Translations under genes and position numbers: made by a program
Shown here: piece after piece, positions 8,408-16,892 of the stretch
Layout: each line of letters starts with the position of its first letter
How positions within the stretch are numbered: the first letter of the stretch is position 1
Assembly: GCA_964400885.1 (NCBI GenBank)
Contig: CAYNWH010000004.1
Location: 1-64,000, forward strand
Direction of reading: 5' to 3'
Length of the DNA: 64,000 nt
Source: CAYNWH01 sp964400885
GTDB taxonomy: Bacteria > Patescibacteriota > Patescibacteriia > CAIXNZ01
Notes under the pieces: generated by a model
What the model was told of the DNA's origin: nothing
The model's database searches: none
Seen by the model: only the letters and a program-made list of their open reading frames with translations

Positions 8408-8758
8408 ATGAAACATCTAAAAAAAGGAAAGATTTTAGACAGAAAAATAGGCCCCAGAAAAGCTTTGTTGCGTAACCTGGCTACAAATTTGATATTATAT
8501 GAAAAAATAAAAACCACAGAAGCGAAAGCTAAGGCCATAAAGCCAATTATAGAAAAATTAATAACCAAAGGAAAATCAGGTGATTTGCATGCTAGACGCG
8601 AATTAATAAAATATTTATATCTTGATAATGCTGTAAAAAAAGTTTTAGAAGATCTAAGTCCTCGCTATAAGGAAAGAAAAGGCGGCTATACCAGAATTAT
8701 TAAATTAGGCACTCGCCAAGGCGATGCAGCCAAAGTGGTTCAGATTGAATTCGTTTAA
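8408..8758 (+). CDS. rplQ: ribosomal protein L17
   Basis: 50S protein near the exit tunnel. MKHLKKGKILDRKIGPRKALLRNLATNLI is a shortened form of the family's MRH..LgR...hR.allrnla start; the C-terminal YTRIIKLGTRQGDAA region matches too. 116 residues. It starts 2 bases after the rpoA stop. Confidence 0.94.
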   Translation: MKHLKKGKILDRKIGPRKALLRNLATNLILYEKIKTTEAKAKAIKPIIEKLITKGKSGDLHARRELIKYLYLDNAVKKVLEDLSPRYKERKGGYTRIIKLGTRQGDAAKVVQIEFV

Positions 8759-8769
8759 TCTATAAATTT

Positions 8770-9144
8770 ATGAAAACTACTAATCTAAAAGTTAAGATCG
8801 AAAGAAAAAAACATCAAATCGATGCCACGAATCAGTCTATTGGCAGATTAGCCAGCCAAATTGCTCTTTTATTGCGAGGCAAGCATAAAAATGATTTTGC
8901 ACCCCAAATTGATAACGGGGATTTTGTTATCGTTACCAATATTAATAAAGTAAAATTTACCGGCAAAAAGCTAGAGCAAAAAGAATATTATAGTTATTCA
9001 GGCTATCAAGGCGGATTAAAAAGAAAAAAACTCAGTGAACTTTTCCAAGAAAATCCCGCAGAAGTCTTAAGAAAAGCCGTTTATAATATGCTACCAAAAA
9101 ATAAACTCAGACAAGACATGATAAAACGCTTAACTTTTAAATAA
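8770..9144 (+). CDS. rplM: ribosomal protein L13
   Basis: 50S early-assembly protein. Recognised by IDATNQSIGRLASQIALLLRGKHK near the start and PAEVLRKAVYNMLPKNKLR towards the end. At 124 residues it is shorter than the usual ~142, ending just after the PKNKL motif. It pairs with rpsI as in most bacteria. Confidence 0.93.
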   Translation: MKTTNLKVKIERKKHQIDATNQSIGRLASQIALLLRGKHKNDFAPQIDNGDFVIVTNINKVKFTGKKLEQKEYYSYSGYQGGLKRKKLSELFQENPAEVLRKAVYNMLPKNKLRQDMIKRLTFK

Positions 9145-9164
9145 TATTACAAATATAATAGATT

Positions 9165-9611
9165 ATGCCAAAAACTGTAACTAAAACTAAAGAAGTATCA
9201 AAAGAAGCACCAAAAGCCAAAGAACAATTTATTTCTGCAGTAGGCAGAAGAAAAAGAGCAATTGCATCAATTAGATTATTTGCTAAAGGCAAAGGAGAGA
9301 TTACTATTAATAAAAAACCAGCTAAGACTTATTTGCCTGATTTTGAAATGCAAAAAATAATTAATGAACCATTAAACCTTGTGGATCTAGGTTCAAAGGT
9401 TAATATTTCTATTTTAGTCAGAGGCGGCGGCAAAAGGGGACAGGCAGAAGCCATCAGACATGGCATTGCCCGCGCTTTGCAAAAATTAAATAAAGACCTG
9501 CGTAAGACATTAAAAGTGGCTGGCTTTTTGACCAGAGATGCTAGAATTAAAGAAAGAAAGAAACCAGGTTTAAAACGCGCCAGAAGAGCGCCGCAGTGGG
9601 CTAAACGTTAG
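9165..9611 (+). CDS. rpsI: ribosomal protein S9
   Basis: 30S protein whose C-terminal tail reaches the P-site tRNA. VGRRKRAIASIRLF (about residue 26), VRGGGKRGQAEAIRHGIARAL, and the terminal basic KKPGLKRARRAPQWAKR identify it. An extra ~22-residue Lys/Glu-rich N-terminus precedes the core. Last gene of the operon; a terminator follows. Confidence 0.95.
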   Translation: MPKTVTKTKEVSKEAPKAKEQFISAVGRRKRAIASIRLFAKGKGEITINKKPAKTYLPDFEMQKIINEPLNLVDLGSKVNISILVRGGGKRGQAEAIRHGIARALQKLNKDLRKTLKVAGFLTRDARIKERKKPGLKRARRAPQWAKR

Positions 9612-9640
9612 ACATAAAACTATCATTCTTAGATATAAAA

Positions 9641-9664
9641 AACACCCTGATGGGTGTTTTTTAA
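9641..9664 (+). terminator. intrinsic terminator of the ribosomal operon
   Basis: AACACCC-TGAT-GGGTGTT (9641-9658) followed by TTTTTT, with an A run upstream. Confidence 0.85.
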
Positions 9665-9735
9665 TCAGCTTTTATTCTTAATAATTTTATGCTAAAATAA
9701 GCTCAAACAGGTAATTCGCCTGCTTATCTTTAATT

Positions 9736-11208
9736 ATGCAAACTCAAGCTCAAAATATCGCTAAAAATACAACCTGGCTGACTTCGGCTTATATTTTCCA
9801 AAAAATATTTGCCTTTATTTATTTTACACTAATTGCCCGCTGGCTAGGCGCTAGTGATATCGGCTTATATGTTTTTGCCATTTCTTTAACCACGATTTTG
9901 TCTGTTTTTATTGATTTTGGCCTGTCACCAGTTTTAATCAGGGAATCTGCCAAATATAAAGAAAAAGCTAACGCCTATTTAAATAATGTAATAACTGTAA
10001 AACTGCTATTCTCAGTCATTACTTTTATCGCTGCAGTAATCATTATCAATCTCTTAAATAAGCCGCCCATTGTATCTATGATGGTTTATTTAGCAGGCTT
10101 AGTCATGATTTTTGACTCTTTTAGTCTAAGTTTTTGGTCAATCTTTCGCGCCTGGCAAAATTTAAAATACGAATCAATTTCTATTGCCATAAATCAAATC
10201 CTAATTTTCATTGTTGGCCTAGCTGGCATTTTATTAAAATTTCCCATTTATGTTTTAGTTATTGCCTTGCTTTGCGGCAGTTTTTTTAGCTTCATTTATC
10301 CTTTAATTTTATTAAAATTTAAGCTGGACTTTAAATTTAAATTACAATGGCAGGCTGAAACTTTAAAAACACTTTTTAAAATTGCCTTACCCTTTGCTTT
10401 AGCCGGCATTTTCACCCGCGTTTACAGTTATATTGATCAGGTTTTATTATCTGTTTTAATTGGAGATCAGTCGCTTGGCTGGTATTCAGTAGCTTATAAA
10501 ATTACTTATGCACTGCAATTTATTCCAGCTGCTTTTGCAGCGGCTATTTTTCCGGCCATGAGCTATTATCATGCCTGCGAAAAAGAAAAATTAAAACAAG
10601 TTTTTGAAAAATCAATGTACTTTCTAATAATTGCTTCACTGCCCATTGCCTTTGGCATTGCCAGCTTGGCTGATAAAATTATTTTATTTTTATATACCAG
10701 TGAATATGCGCCTTCAATTTTAACCCTACAAATATTTATTTTTGCTATTATTGCTATATTTTTAAGTTTTCCTGTTGGTTCGATTTTAAATGCCTGCGAT
10801 AAACAGGCCATAAATACTTTTAATCTGGGGGTAACTATGATTTTAAATATTATTTTAAATATTATTTTAATCCCTAGATACCAGCAGGTAGGCGCTGCTA
10901 TTGCTGCATTAAGCAGCTTAAGCTTAATGTTTATCTTAAATTTAGCCTGGGTGCCCAAAATTATTAAATATGATTATAAATTTCTCTTTATTAAATTGCT
11001 TAAAGCCTTATTTTCCGCTCTAATTATGGCGGCCATAATAATGTATTTGAAACAAAGTATAAATTTCATTATCCTAATTATTATTAGCGCTTTAATTTAC
11101 AGCCTGATAATGTATTTCATTAAAGGTTTTAAAATAGAAGACATAAAATATCTATGGCAGGCCGTTTTTAAAAAATCAGAAAAGCCGCCATTGCAAGATA
11201 ATTTATAA
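9736..11208 (+). CDS. polysaccharide flippase (Wzx/MOP superfamily)
   Basis: Integral membrane protein of 490 residues with 12-14 hydrophobic segments and the N-terminal pattern NTTWLTSAYIFQKIFAFIYFTL..ARWLGASDIGLYVFA typical of oligosaccharide-unit flippases. It would move lipid-linked repeat units across the membrane. It opens a polysaccharide cluster with three glycosyltransferases and an O-antigen ligase-like protein, which supports the role. A TAAAAT box at 693-698 of the 9 kb row (9693-9698) may be the -10, without a good -35. Confidence 0.82.
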   Translation: MQTQAQNIAKNTTWLTSAYIFQKIFAFIYFTLIARWLGASDIGLYVFAISLTTILSVFIDFGLSPVLIRESAKYKEKANAYLNNVITVKLLFSVITFIAAVIIINLLNKPPIVSMMVYLAGLVMIFDSFSLSFWSIFRAWQNLKYESISIAINQILIFIVGLAGILLKFPIYVLVIALLCGSFFSFIYPLILLKFKLDFKFKLQWQAETLKTLFKIALPFALAGIFTRVYSYIDQVLLSVLIGDQSLGWYSVAYKITYALQFIPAAFAAAIFPAMSYYHACEKEKLKQVFEKSMYFLIIASLPIAFGIASLADKIILFLYTSEYAPSILTLQIFIFAIIAIFLSFPVGSILNACDKQAINTFNLGVTMILNIILNIILIPRYQQVGAAIAALSSLSLMFILNLAWVPKIIKYDYKFLFIKLLKALFSALIMAAIIMYLKQSINFIILIIISALIYSLIMYFIKGFKIEDIKYLWQAVFKKSEKPPLQDNL

Positions 11209-11216
11209 ATAAAATT

Positions 11217-12332
11217 ATGCAAAAATCATTACTGATTACCATTGATTTTCCGCCGAAAGAAGGAGGTGTTGCTAATTATTTGGCTAATTTTTGCAAATAT
11301 TTACCCAATGATAAAATTATTGTTCTAGCTAATAAACAGGAAAATTCTGAACATTTTGATCATAAACAGAATTATAAAATAATAAGAACAAAGCTTTATC
11401 ATGATTTTTTCTGGCCAGCCTGGCTTAAGACCATAGGCCAAGCTAAAAAAATAATAAAACAAGAAAGAATTGAACAAATAATAATCAGCCATGTATTGCC
11501 TATGGGCTATATTGCCTTACTGCTAAAATTGCCTTTTATCGTCAGTTTGCATGGCTATGATATTCTTTTAGCTAAAAAAAATCCCTGGAAAAAATTTTGG
11601 GCCTCCTTAATTTTACAAAAAGCCAAATATATTATTGCCAACAGCCATTTCACTAAAAAAGCAATTTTAGATCTGGGGATTAAAGAAGATAAAATTACTA
11701 TAGTTTATCCTTGTCCCAATATAAAGCCTGAAAATTTAAATGAGACTGAGAAACTGATCATAAAAAGGGAATTAGATTTAGAGCATAAAAAAATCATGCT
11801 TTCAGTCGGACGCTTAGTTAAAAGGAAAGGATTTGATTTAGTTATTAAAGCTTTGCCAGAAGTGCTGAAACAAATTCCTAATTTAATTTATTTAATAGTC
11901 GGTAATGGTCCAGAACGGCTGAACCTGGAAAAATTAGCTGAAGAGCTACAGGTAGCAGATCATTTAACTGTAATTGAAGATGTTAAAGATTCTAATTTAC
12001 CTTGCTATTATGATTTAGCAAACATTTTCCTGATGCCCGCCAGGATCATTAACAAAACTAATGTTGAAGGTTTTGGCATTGTTTATTTAGAAGCTAACTC
12101 TTTTGCTAAGCCTGTCATTGCTGCCAAAAGCGGGGGAGTAGAAGATGCAGTCATAGATGGCCAAACTGGAATTTTAGTGAACCCAGAAAATGTTCAGCAA
12201 ATTTCCAGTGCTATTTTAAAGTTATTTAATAATCCCGAACTAATGAACAAATTAGGTATTCAAGGCAAAAATCGTGTTTTGGCAGAATTTCAATGGCCGA
12301 TTCAAATCGCAAAACTTAATAATGTTTTATGA
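11217..12332 (+). CDS. glycosyltransferase family 4
   Basis: GT-B fold retaining transferase, 371 residues. N-terminal acceptor domain has DFPPKEGGVANYLANF; the linker and donor domain contain SVGRLVKRKGFDLVIKA, VGNGPERLNLEKLA and the E-x7-E catalytic pair in EGFGIVYLEANSFAKP. Most similar in pattern to PimB/WcaL-like mannosyl or glucosyl transferases, but the sugar cannot be assigned. The next gene overlaps its end by 4 bases. Confidence 0.85.
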   Translation: MQKSLLITIDFPPKEGGVANYLANFCKYLPNDKIIVLANKQENSEHFDHKQNYKIIRTKLYHDFFWPAWLKTIGQAKKIIKQERIEQIIISHVLPMGYIALLLKLPFIVSLHGYDILLAKKNPWKKFWASLILQKAKYIIANSHFTKKAILDLGIKEDKITIVYPCPNIKPENLNETEKLIIKRELDLEHKKIMLSVGRLVKRKGFDLVIKALPEVLKQIPNLIYLIVGNGPERLNLEKLAEELQVADHLTVIEDVKDSNLPCYYDLANIFLMPARIINKTNVEGFGIVYLEANSFAKPVIAAKSGGVEDAVIDGQTGILVNPENVQQISSAILKLFNNPELMNKLGIQGKNRVLAEFQWPIQIAKLNNVL

Positions 12333-13501
12333 ATGACAAATCAAAATTAAATATTATTATGTTTAACATGTCCAATTACAGCGATTGGCAAAAAGGATTA
12401 GTCAATCGCAACTATCATGTTTTGCATAATTTAGCTAAGAAGGATGAGGTCAATAAAATTCTTGCTGTGGATTTTTTGCCCTTTAACTGGAAAAGGGGAT
12501 TAAAAGTCTTTTTAAAAGATCAAATTTTAAAAGATACTCGTGGCTCTATTGTTTATGGTGATTTAATTTCGCGCTGCTGGCAAATCTCCAGCAAAGTATT
12601 AGTTTATTCAACTTTACATAATTTATGGCGGCCAGAAAAAATTATCCTGGAATTAAAGAGAATAATTGCAGAAGAGGCCATGGAAAATAATCTTATTGTC
12701 TGGAATTACAACCCTTTTTACACTGATTATTTTAATCAATTTAACCAAGTGTTAAATATTTTTGACGCAGTAGAAAATTGGGCATTGCATAGTAGCTACG
12801 AAAAATATAAAAGGAAATTAATTGAAAATTACCAGCTTATTAAAGAAAAATCAGATTTAATACTGACCGTTTCTCAAACATTAAAAAAAGAACTTTTTGA
12901 TAATTTAGAAAAAGTTCATTGGCTGCCCAATGCCGTAGATTTAGATATTTTTAATAATCAAACTCAAATTTTAGAAGCTTTAAATAACATCCCAAGGCCA
13001 AGATTATGTTTTTTAGGTATTTTAAACGATCGTCTAGATGACGAAATTTTGCTATATTTAGCCAAAAAAAATCCAGACAAGTCAATAATTCTAGCCGGCC
13101 CGATCTGGCCAAATTTTCCGCAGGAAAAATATAACCAACTAAAAAATGTTTATTTTCTGGGAAAGATTAATTTTAATGATATCCCTAAGCTATATAATGG
13201 CATTGATTCGGGCATTGTCCCATATAAAATAACTGACTTTATCAAAACAGGCGATTCCATGAAATATTATGAACTTATAGCTACTAATCTACCAATCGTG
13301 ACAACAAAAATATCAGGGACAGAAAGATTTGGACAATTATTAACCATAGCAAACACCCCGCAGGAATTTAATCAAGCTGTTAATAATGAACTAAATAAAT
13401 CTCGAGAAAATTTTAAAAAAGAACGAGACCAATTTTTAGAAACAAATAACTGGCAATACAGGACAGAGCAGATGCTTGAATTAATTTATGAAAAACTTTA
13501 A
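12329..13501 (+). CDS. GT-B glycosyltransferase, family uncertain
   Basis: A 390-residue cytoplasmic protein with a GT-B layout. The N-terminal half contains IVWNYNPFYTDYF and DAVENWALHS; the C-terminal half has LTVSQTLKKELF, HWLPNAVDLDIF, FLGILNDRLDDEIL, ILAGPIWPNFP and a final KYYELIATNLPIV donor-side helix. The N-PNAVD and GIVPYK patterns are those of family-1/4-like transferases. Overlap of 4 bases with the gene before indicates translational coupling. Confidence 0.72.
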   Translation: MNDKSKLNIIMFNMSNYSDWQKGLVNRNYHVLHNLAKKDEVNKILAVDFLPFNWKRGLKVFLKDQILKDTRGSIVYGDLISRCWQISSKVLVYSTLHNLWRPEKIILELKRIIAEEAMENNLIVWNYNPFYTDYFNQFNQVLNIFDAVENWALHSSYEKYKRKLIENYQLIKEKSDLILTVSQTLKKELFDNLEKVHWLPNAVDLDIFNNQTQILEALNNIPRPRLCFLGILNDRLDDEILLYLAKKNPDKSIILAGPIWPNFPQEKYNQLKNVYFLGKINFNDIPKLYNGIDSGIVPYKITDFIKTGDSMKYYELIATNLPIVTTKISGTERFGQLLTIANTPQEFNQAVNNELNKSRENFKKERDQFLETNNWQYRTEQMLELIYEKL

Positions 13502-13503
13502 TT

Positions 13504-14373
13504 ATGGATTTATCAATAATAATTGTTTCCTGGAATGTTAAAGAATTGCTAAGAAAATGTTTGCAGTCAATTTTTGACAAAACACAAAGTTTAGAATTTG
13601 AAGTCTTTGTTGTTGATAATGCTTCTAAGGATGGCTCAGCACAAATGGTGGCTTTAGAATTTCCGCAAGTTAATCTAATTGCCTCCAATGTTAATTTAGG
13701 GTTTGCTAAAGCTAATAATTTAGCGCTAGAACAGGCCCAAGGCCAATATGTTTTATTTATGAATCCTGACATGGAACTAGTAGAAAACAGCTTTAAAACC
13801 ATGTTAGAACTAATGGAAAAAGATGAAAAAATAGCACTTTCAACTTGCCAGTTAATCTATCCTGATGGTTCTCGCCAAAATAATATTAAAAATAATCCAA
13901 CCTTGTGCGATCAGCTTTTAATTCTTTTAAAACTGCACCATTTGTTCAAGCCCAAATGTTTAAAAAAATATTTAGCCAAAGATTTTGATTATACTAAAGA
14001 ACAAGAAGTCAAACAAATCATGGGCGCCTTTGTTTTTAGCAGGGGAGAGATTATGAGAGAGGTCAGCGGCTGGGATACTGATTATTTTATCTGGTGGGAA
14101 GATTTGGATTTATGCAAAAGAATTCAGGATTTGAGTTATAAAATTGTTTATACGCCAAAAACTAAAATCATTCATCATGAAGCCAAAAGTTTTGCCCAGC
14201 AACAAAGCATAGAAAAACAAAAAAAATTTAATAGGGGAATGGCAATCTATTTTAAAAAACATAATGGCTTATTAAGTTACTGGCTCATTAAGTTCTTGGG
14301 AATACTAAGTTTAATTTTAGCCTGGCTAAGCCAACTTTTTAAAATTAAACCCAAAGCCCAATCAAAAATTTAA
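13504..14373 (+). CDS. glycosyltransferase family 2 with C-terminal membrane segment
   Basis: GT-A transferase of 289 residues. MDLSIIIVSWNVKELLRKCL, VVDNASKDGS, NLGFAKANN and the metal-site variant FMNPDMEL are those of rhamnosyltransferase-like GT2 enzymes; GWDTDYFIWWEDLDLC gives the ED base motif. A hydrophobic segment near 258-278 may anchor it at the membrane. Ends close to a convergent ncRNA terminator at 14385-14409. Confidence 0.85.
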   Translation: MDLSIIIVSWNVKELLRKCLQSIFDKTQSLEFEVFVVDNASKDGSAQMVALEFPQVNLIASNVNLGFAKANNLALEQAQGQYVLFMNPDMELVENSFKTMLELMEKDEKIALSTCQLIYPDGSRQNNIKNNPTLCDQLLILLKLHHLFKPKCLKKYLAKDFDYTKEQEVKQIMGAFVFSRGEIMREVSGWDTDYFIWWEDLDLCKRIQDLSYKIVYTPKTKIIHHEAKSFAQQQSIEKQKKFNRGMAIYFKKHNGLLSYWLIKFLGILSLILAWLSQLFKIKPKAQSKI

Positions 14374-14384
14374 ATAAAAGAAAA

Positions 14385-14613
14385 CACCTCGCCAACAAGT
14401 GACGAGGTGGTAGAATACGGCCGGCTGAAAGCGGTCAAGACAGTTCTCAGGCCAGGGAAACCCTGAACCATTTTGAACCGAGGCGGTCTCAAGCCATCTT
14501 CCAGTGATCAACTGGATGACGAGTAGAAACAATTCCATCCTGACCTGGGTAGATAACGGAGTGCACTCCATCCTTGCCCTTTTTTTGAAATAGCCTCAGC
14601 TCCCAGCGTACGA
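14385..14613 (-). ncRNA. unidentified structured ncRNA, about 229 nt
   Basis: Minus strand: perfect promoter TTGACA (14643-14648), 17-base spacer, TATACT (14620-14625), start near 14613. The transcript ends with CACCTCG/CGAGGTG (14385-14409) followed by TTTTCTTTT. Inside are clear local stems, e.g. GGAGTGCACTCC and CCAGTTGATCACTGG, far richer in G+C than the flanking genes. A 69-codon frame exists but has no ribosome binding site. I compared it by eye with SRP RNA, 6S, tmRNA and RNase P and found no match beyond a stray CAGGTCAGG. It sits antisense-free between two genes of the polysaccharide cluster. Confidence 0.65.
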
Positions 14614-14654
14614 TTAAAAAGTATAGCATATCTAAAAAAAATTGTCAATAGTCT

Positions 14655-16181
14655 ATGACAAACTTATTAGAAAAAATAATAAATAAAGATATTTTAAGGC
14701 TAATTTTAGCTATTTTTATCTTAGAACTATTTTCTCTAATCAGCTTTAAATTTGCCTGGCTTTCAGCCATCTTTTTTATTATTATTTTAATCATTGTTCT
14801 TTTGTTTTCTTTATATAAATTAGAATATGGGCTTTATATTGCTTTAGCTGAACTCATGATCGGCTCCCAGGGATATTTATTTTATTTGAATATTGCTGAT
14901 TTTAAAATTTCAATCCGGCTGGGTATTTTCTTGGTTGTCTTTTTTGTCTGGTTCTTCAAATATTTTAGGCCAAGGAAATATCTTAAATTGCCGGATAAAG
15001 GCCCTATTTACACGACTTTTATTATTTTTCTTATCTTTATCGGACTTGGAGTTATTAACGGTATTTTGCATAATAATGGTCTAAAAAATGTTTTTTTTGA
15101 TTTTAATGGCTATTTATACTTTGGCTTGTTTTTTGTCTTTTTTGATGTCTTTATTGGTTTGAGGCAAATTATAAATTTTTTAAAAATTTTGTTTGCCACT
15201 TTGATTTATGTAGCTTTAAAAATTTTCCTCACCTTGTATTTATTTACTCATGGTTTTGAAACATTAATAAATTTATTTTATACCTGGATCAGAGATACAA
15301 GAGTAGGTGAAATTACCTGGGCAGGCAGCAACTTTTTCAGAATTTTCTTGCAATCCCAAATCTACAGCTTAATTATAATCTTTATCTGCTTAAGTTTAAT
15401 TTTAAGCTTATTAATTACTCAGCAGGAAAAATTCAAACAAACACTCAAAAATAAAAACTTTCTTTATCTTTTTTTAATTTTAATTCTAGCCCAAACTTCA
15501 ATTCTAATCAGTTTTTCCCGCAGTTTTTGGTTTGGTGAATTAAGCGGCTTTGCCGTATTATTGATTTATTTAAACTTTCTAAAGGGGAATAAATTTCTTA
15601 AAATATTGCAAATAATTGGTACTGCATTCTGTGCTGGAATATTAAGTATTATTTTAATGATTTTTATTACCAATTTCCCAGTGCCCAAACCAACAGGTGC
15701 TTTTACTGCTTCAATGCTAGCTGACCGCTTTACCACAATTTCTGGTGAAGCTGCTGTTTCTAGCCGCTGGAATTTATTACCGATTTTACTGGAAAAAAAC
15801 AAAAAAAATCTTATTTTAGGCAGTGGTTTTGGCACCACAGTCACTTACCAGACAGAAGATCCTCGCATTAAAAATGAACAAAATCCTGAAGGCTGGTACA
15901 CAACATATACTTTCGAATGGGGTTATTTAGATACTATTACAGAAATAGGAATTTTAGGCCTTTTAGTTTATTTGATTTTTTTGGGCCAAATTTTATATTT
16001 AGGCTTTAAAAATCTTAGCCTAGCCAAATTTAAATTTCTAAATTTAGGATTCTTAATTGGTTTAATTGTCCTTTTGGTTACTCATGCTTTCAGCCCTTAT
16101 TTAAATCACCCTTTGGGTATTGGCTATCTTATGGCCACAGCTTCCATTTTCCAAATAATAAATAATTATAAATTAAAATAA
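14655..16181 (+). CDS. O-antigen ligase/polymerase-like membrane protein
   Basis: A 508-residue protein with about 11 membrane helices and one long extracytoplasmic loop (about residues 330-425), the Wzy/WaaL layout. SFSRSFWFGELSGFAVLL before the loop and NLILGSGFGTTV plus LGLLVYLIFLGQILY after it match the O-antigen ligase family pattern (R-S..G and G.G). It would polymerise or transfer glycan units delivered by the flippase at 9736. The ncRNA promoter diverges from its 5' end. Confidence 0.78.
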   Translation: MTNLLEKIINKDILRLILAIFILELFSLISFKFAWLSAIFFIIILIIVLLFSLYKLEYGLYIALAELMIGSQGYLFYLNIADFKISIRLGIFLVVFFVWFFKYFRPRKYLKLPDKGPIYTTFIIFLIFIGLGVINGILHNNGLKNVFFDFNGYLYFGLFFVFFDVFIGLRQIINFLKILFATLIYVALKIFLTLYLFTHGFETLINLFYTWIRDTRVGEITWAGSNFFRIFLQSQIYSLIIIFICLSLILSLLITQQEKFKQTLKNKNFLYLFLILILAQTSILISFSRSFWFGELSGFAVLLIYLNFLKGNKFLKILQIIGTAFCAGILSIILMIFITNFPVPKPTGAFTASMLADRFTTISGEAAVSSRWNLLPILLEKNKKNLILGSGFGTTVTYQTEDPRIKNEQNPEGWYTTYTFEWGYLDTITEIGILGLLVYLIFLGQILYLGFKNLSLAKFKFLNLGFLIGLIVLLVTHAFSPYLNHPLGIGYLMATASIFQIINNYKLK

Positions 16182-16300
16182 TTTAATATTTGTAGATTAG
16201 TAGCCAATTCGTAAATTTGTAGCTTATGTGGATAAAGACTTGACTAGTTTTTAGGCCTCTGTTATTTTATATATTATATATTTAAAAATAATCATATAGT

Positions 16301-16765
16301 ATGTCAGACCAAAAATATCTAACTCCAGAAGGTTTAGAAAAAATCAAAAAAGAATTGGAATATTTAAAAACAGTCAAAAGAAAAGAAATCAGCCATAGAA
16401 TTGAAGAAGCTATCAAGTTAGGCGATCTTTCAGAAAATGCTGAATATCATGAAGCTAAAGATGACCAAGGTTTCAATGAGGCCCGAGTCAGAGAATTAGA
16501 AAGTGTGCTTAATAGTGCCGTACTTATTAGTAATGAAAAATGCGCTAAAAATACTATAGGCGTGGGCTGCACTATCAAAGTAAAATTTGATGGCAAAGAA
16601 AAAGAATTTACTATTGTCGGCCCTTCAGAATCTGACCCGCTTCAAGGACTAATCTCTAATGAATCGCCAATTGGCCAGGCTTTTATTGGCAAAAAAATAG
16701 GTGATATGGTAGAAGTTGAAGCGCCAGCTGGCAATATCAAATATAAAATCTTAAGAATAAACTAA
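16301..16765 (+). CDS. greA: transcription elongation factor GreA
   Basis: Rescues backtracked RNA polymerase. N-terminal coiled coil (1-75) with the acidic tip GDLSENAEYHEAKDDQ near residues 40-55, and C-terminal FKBP-like domain ending with IGQAFIGKKIGDMVEVEAP. 154 residues, normal length. A TTGACT box 17 bases from TATTTT (about 16237-16266) may be its promoter. Confidence 0.95.
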   Translation: MSDQKYLTPEGLEKIKKELEYLKTVKRKEISHRIEEAIKLGDLSENAEYHEAKDDQGFNEARVRELESVLNSAVLISNEKCAKNTIGVGCTIKVKFDGKEKEFTIVGPSESDPLQGLISNESPIGQAFIGKKIGDMVEVEAPAGNIKYKILRIN

Positions 16766-16796
16766 ATATAAAAATTTTTCCCTATAACTAAAAAAT

Positions 16797-16824
16797 TGCA
16801 CTTTATTTAAAGGTGCATTTTTTT
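16797..16824 (+). terminator. terminator of greA overlapping the lysS -35
   Basis: TGCACTTT and AAAGGTGCA (16797-16817, one bulge) followed by seven T. The T run merges into TTGACC (16823-16828), the -35 of the next promoter. Confidence 0.7.
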
Positions 16825-16851
16825 GACCTTTTTGCTGAAATTAGGTAAAAT
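16823..16851 (+). promoter_or_regulatory. lysS promoter
   Basis: TTGACC at 16823-16828, 17-base spacer, TAAAAT at 16846-16851. The leader is about 35 bases and has no SD. Confidence 0.65.
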
Positions 16852-16892
16852 ATAAATAGGTTCAATTATACAATTTTAATTTTTTATAACAT

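Noticed and set aside
14362..14571. 69-codon minus-strand gene
   Set aside because: No ribosome binding site, Trp/Cys-rich nonsense-like product, and it lies wholly inside a well-bounded ncRNA unit including its terminator.
14385..14613. SRP RNA
   Set aside because: A CAGGTCAGG word is present, but the GGAA loop and the opposing GAAGCAGC strand of the SRP core are missing.
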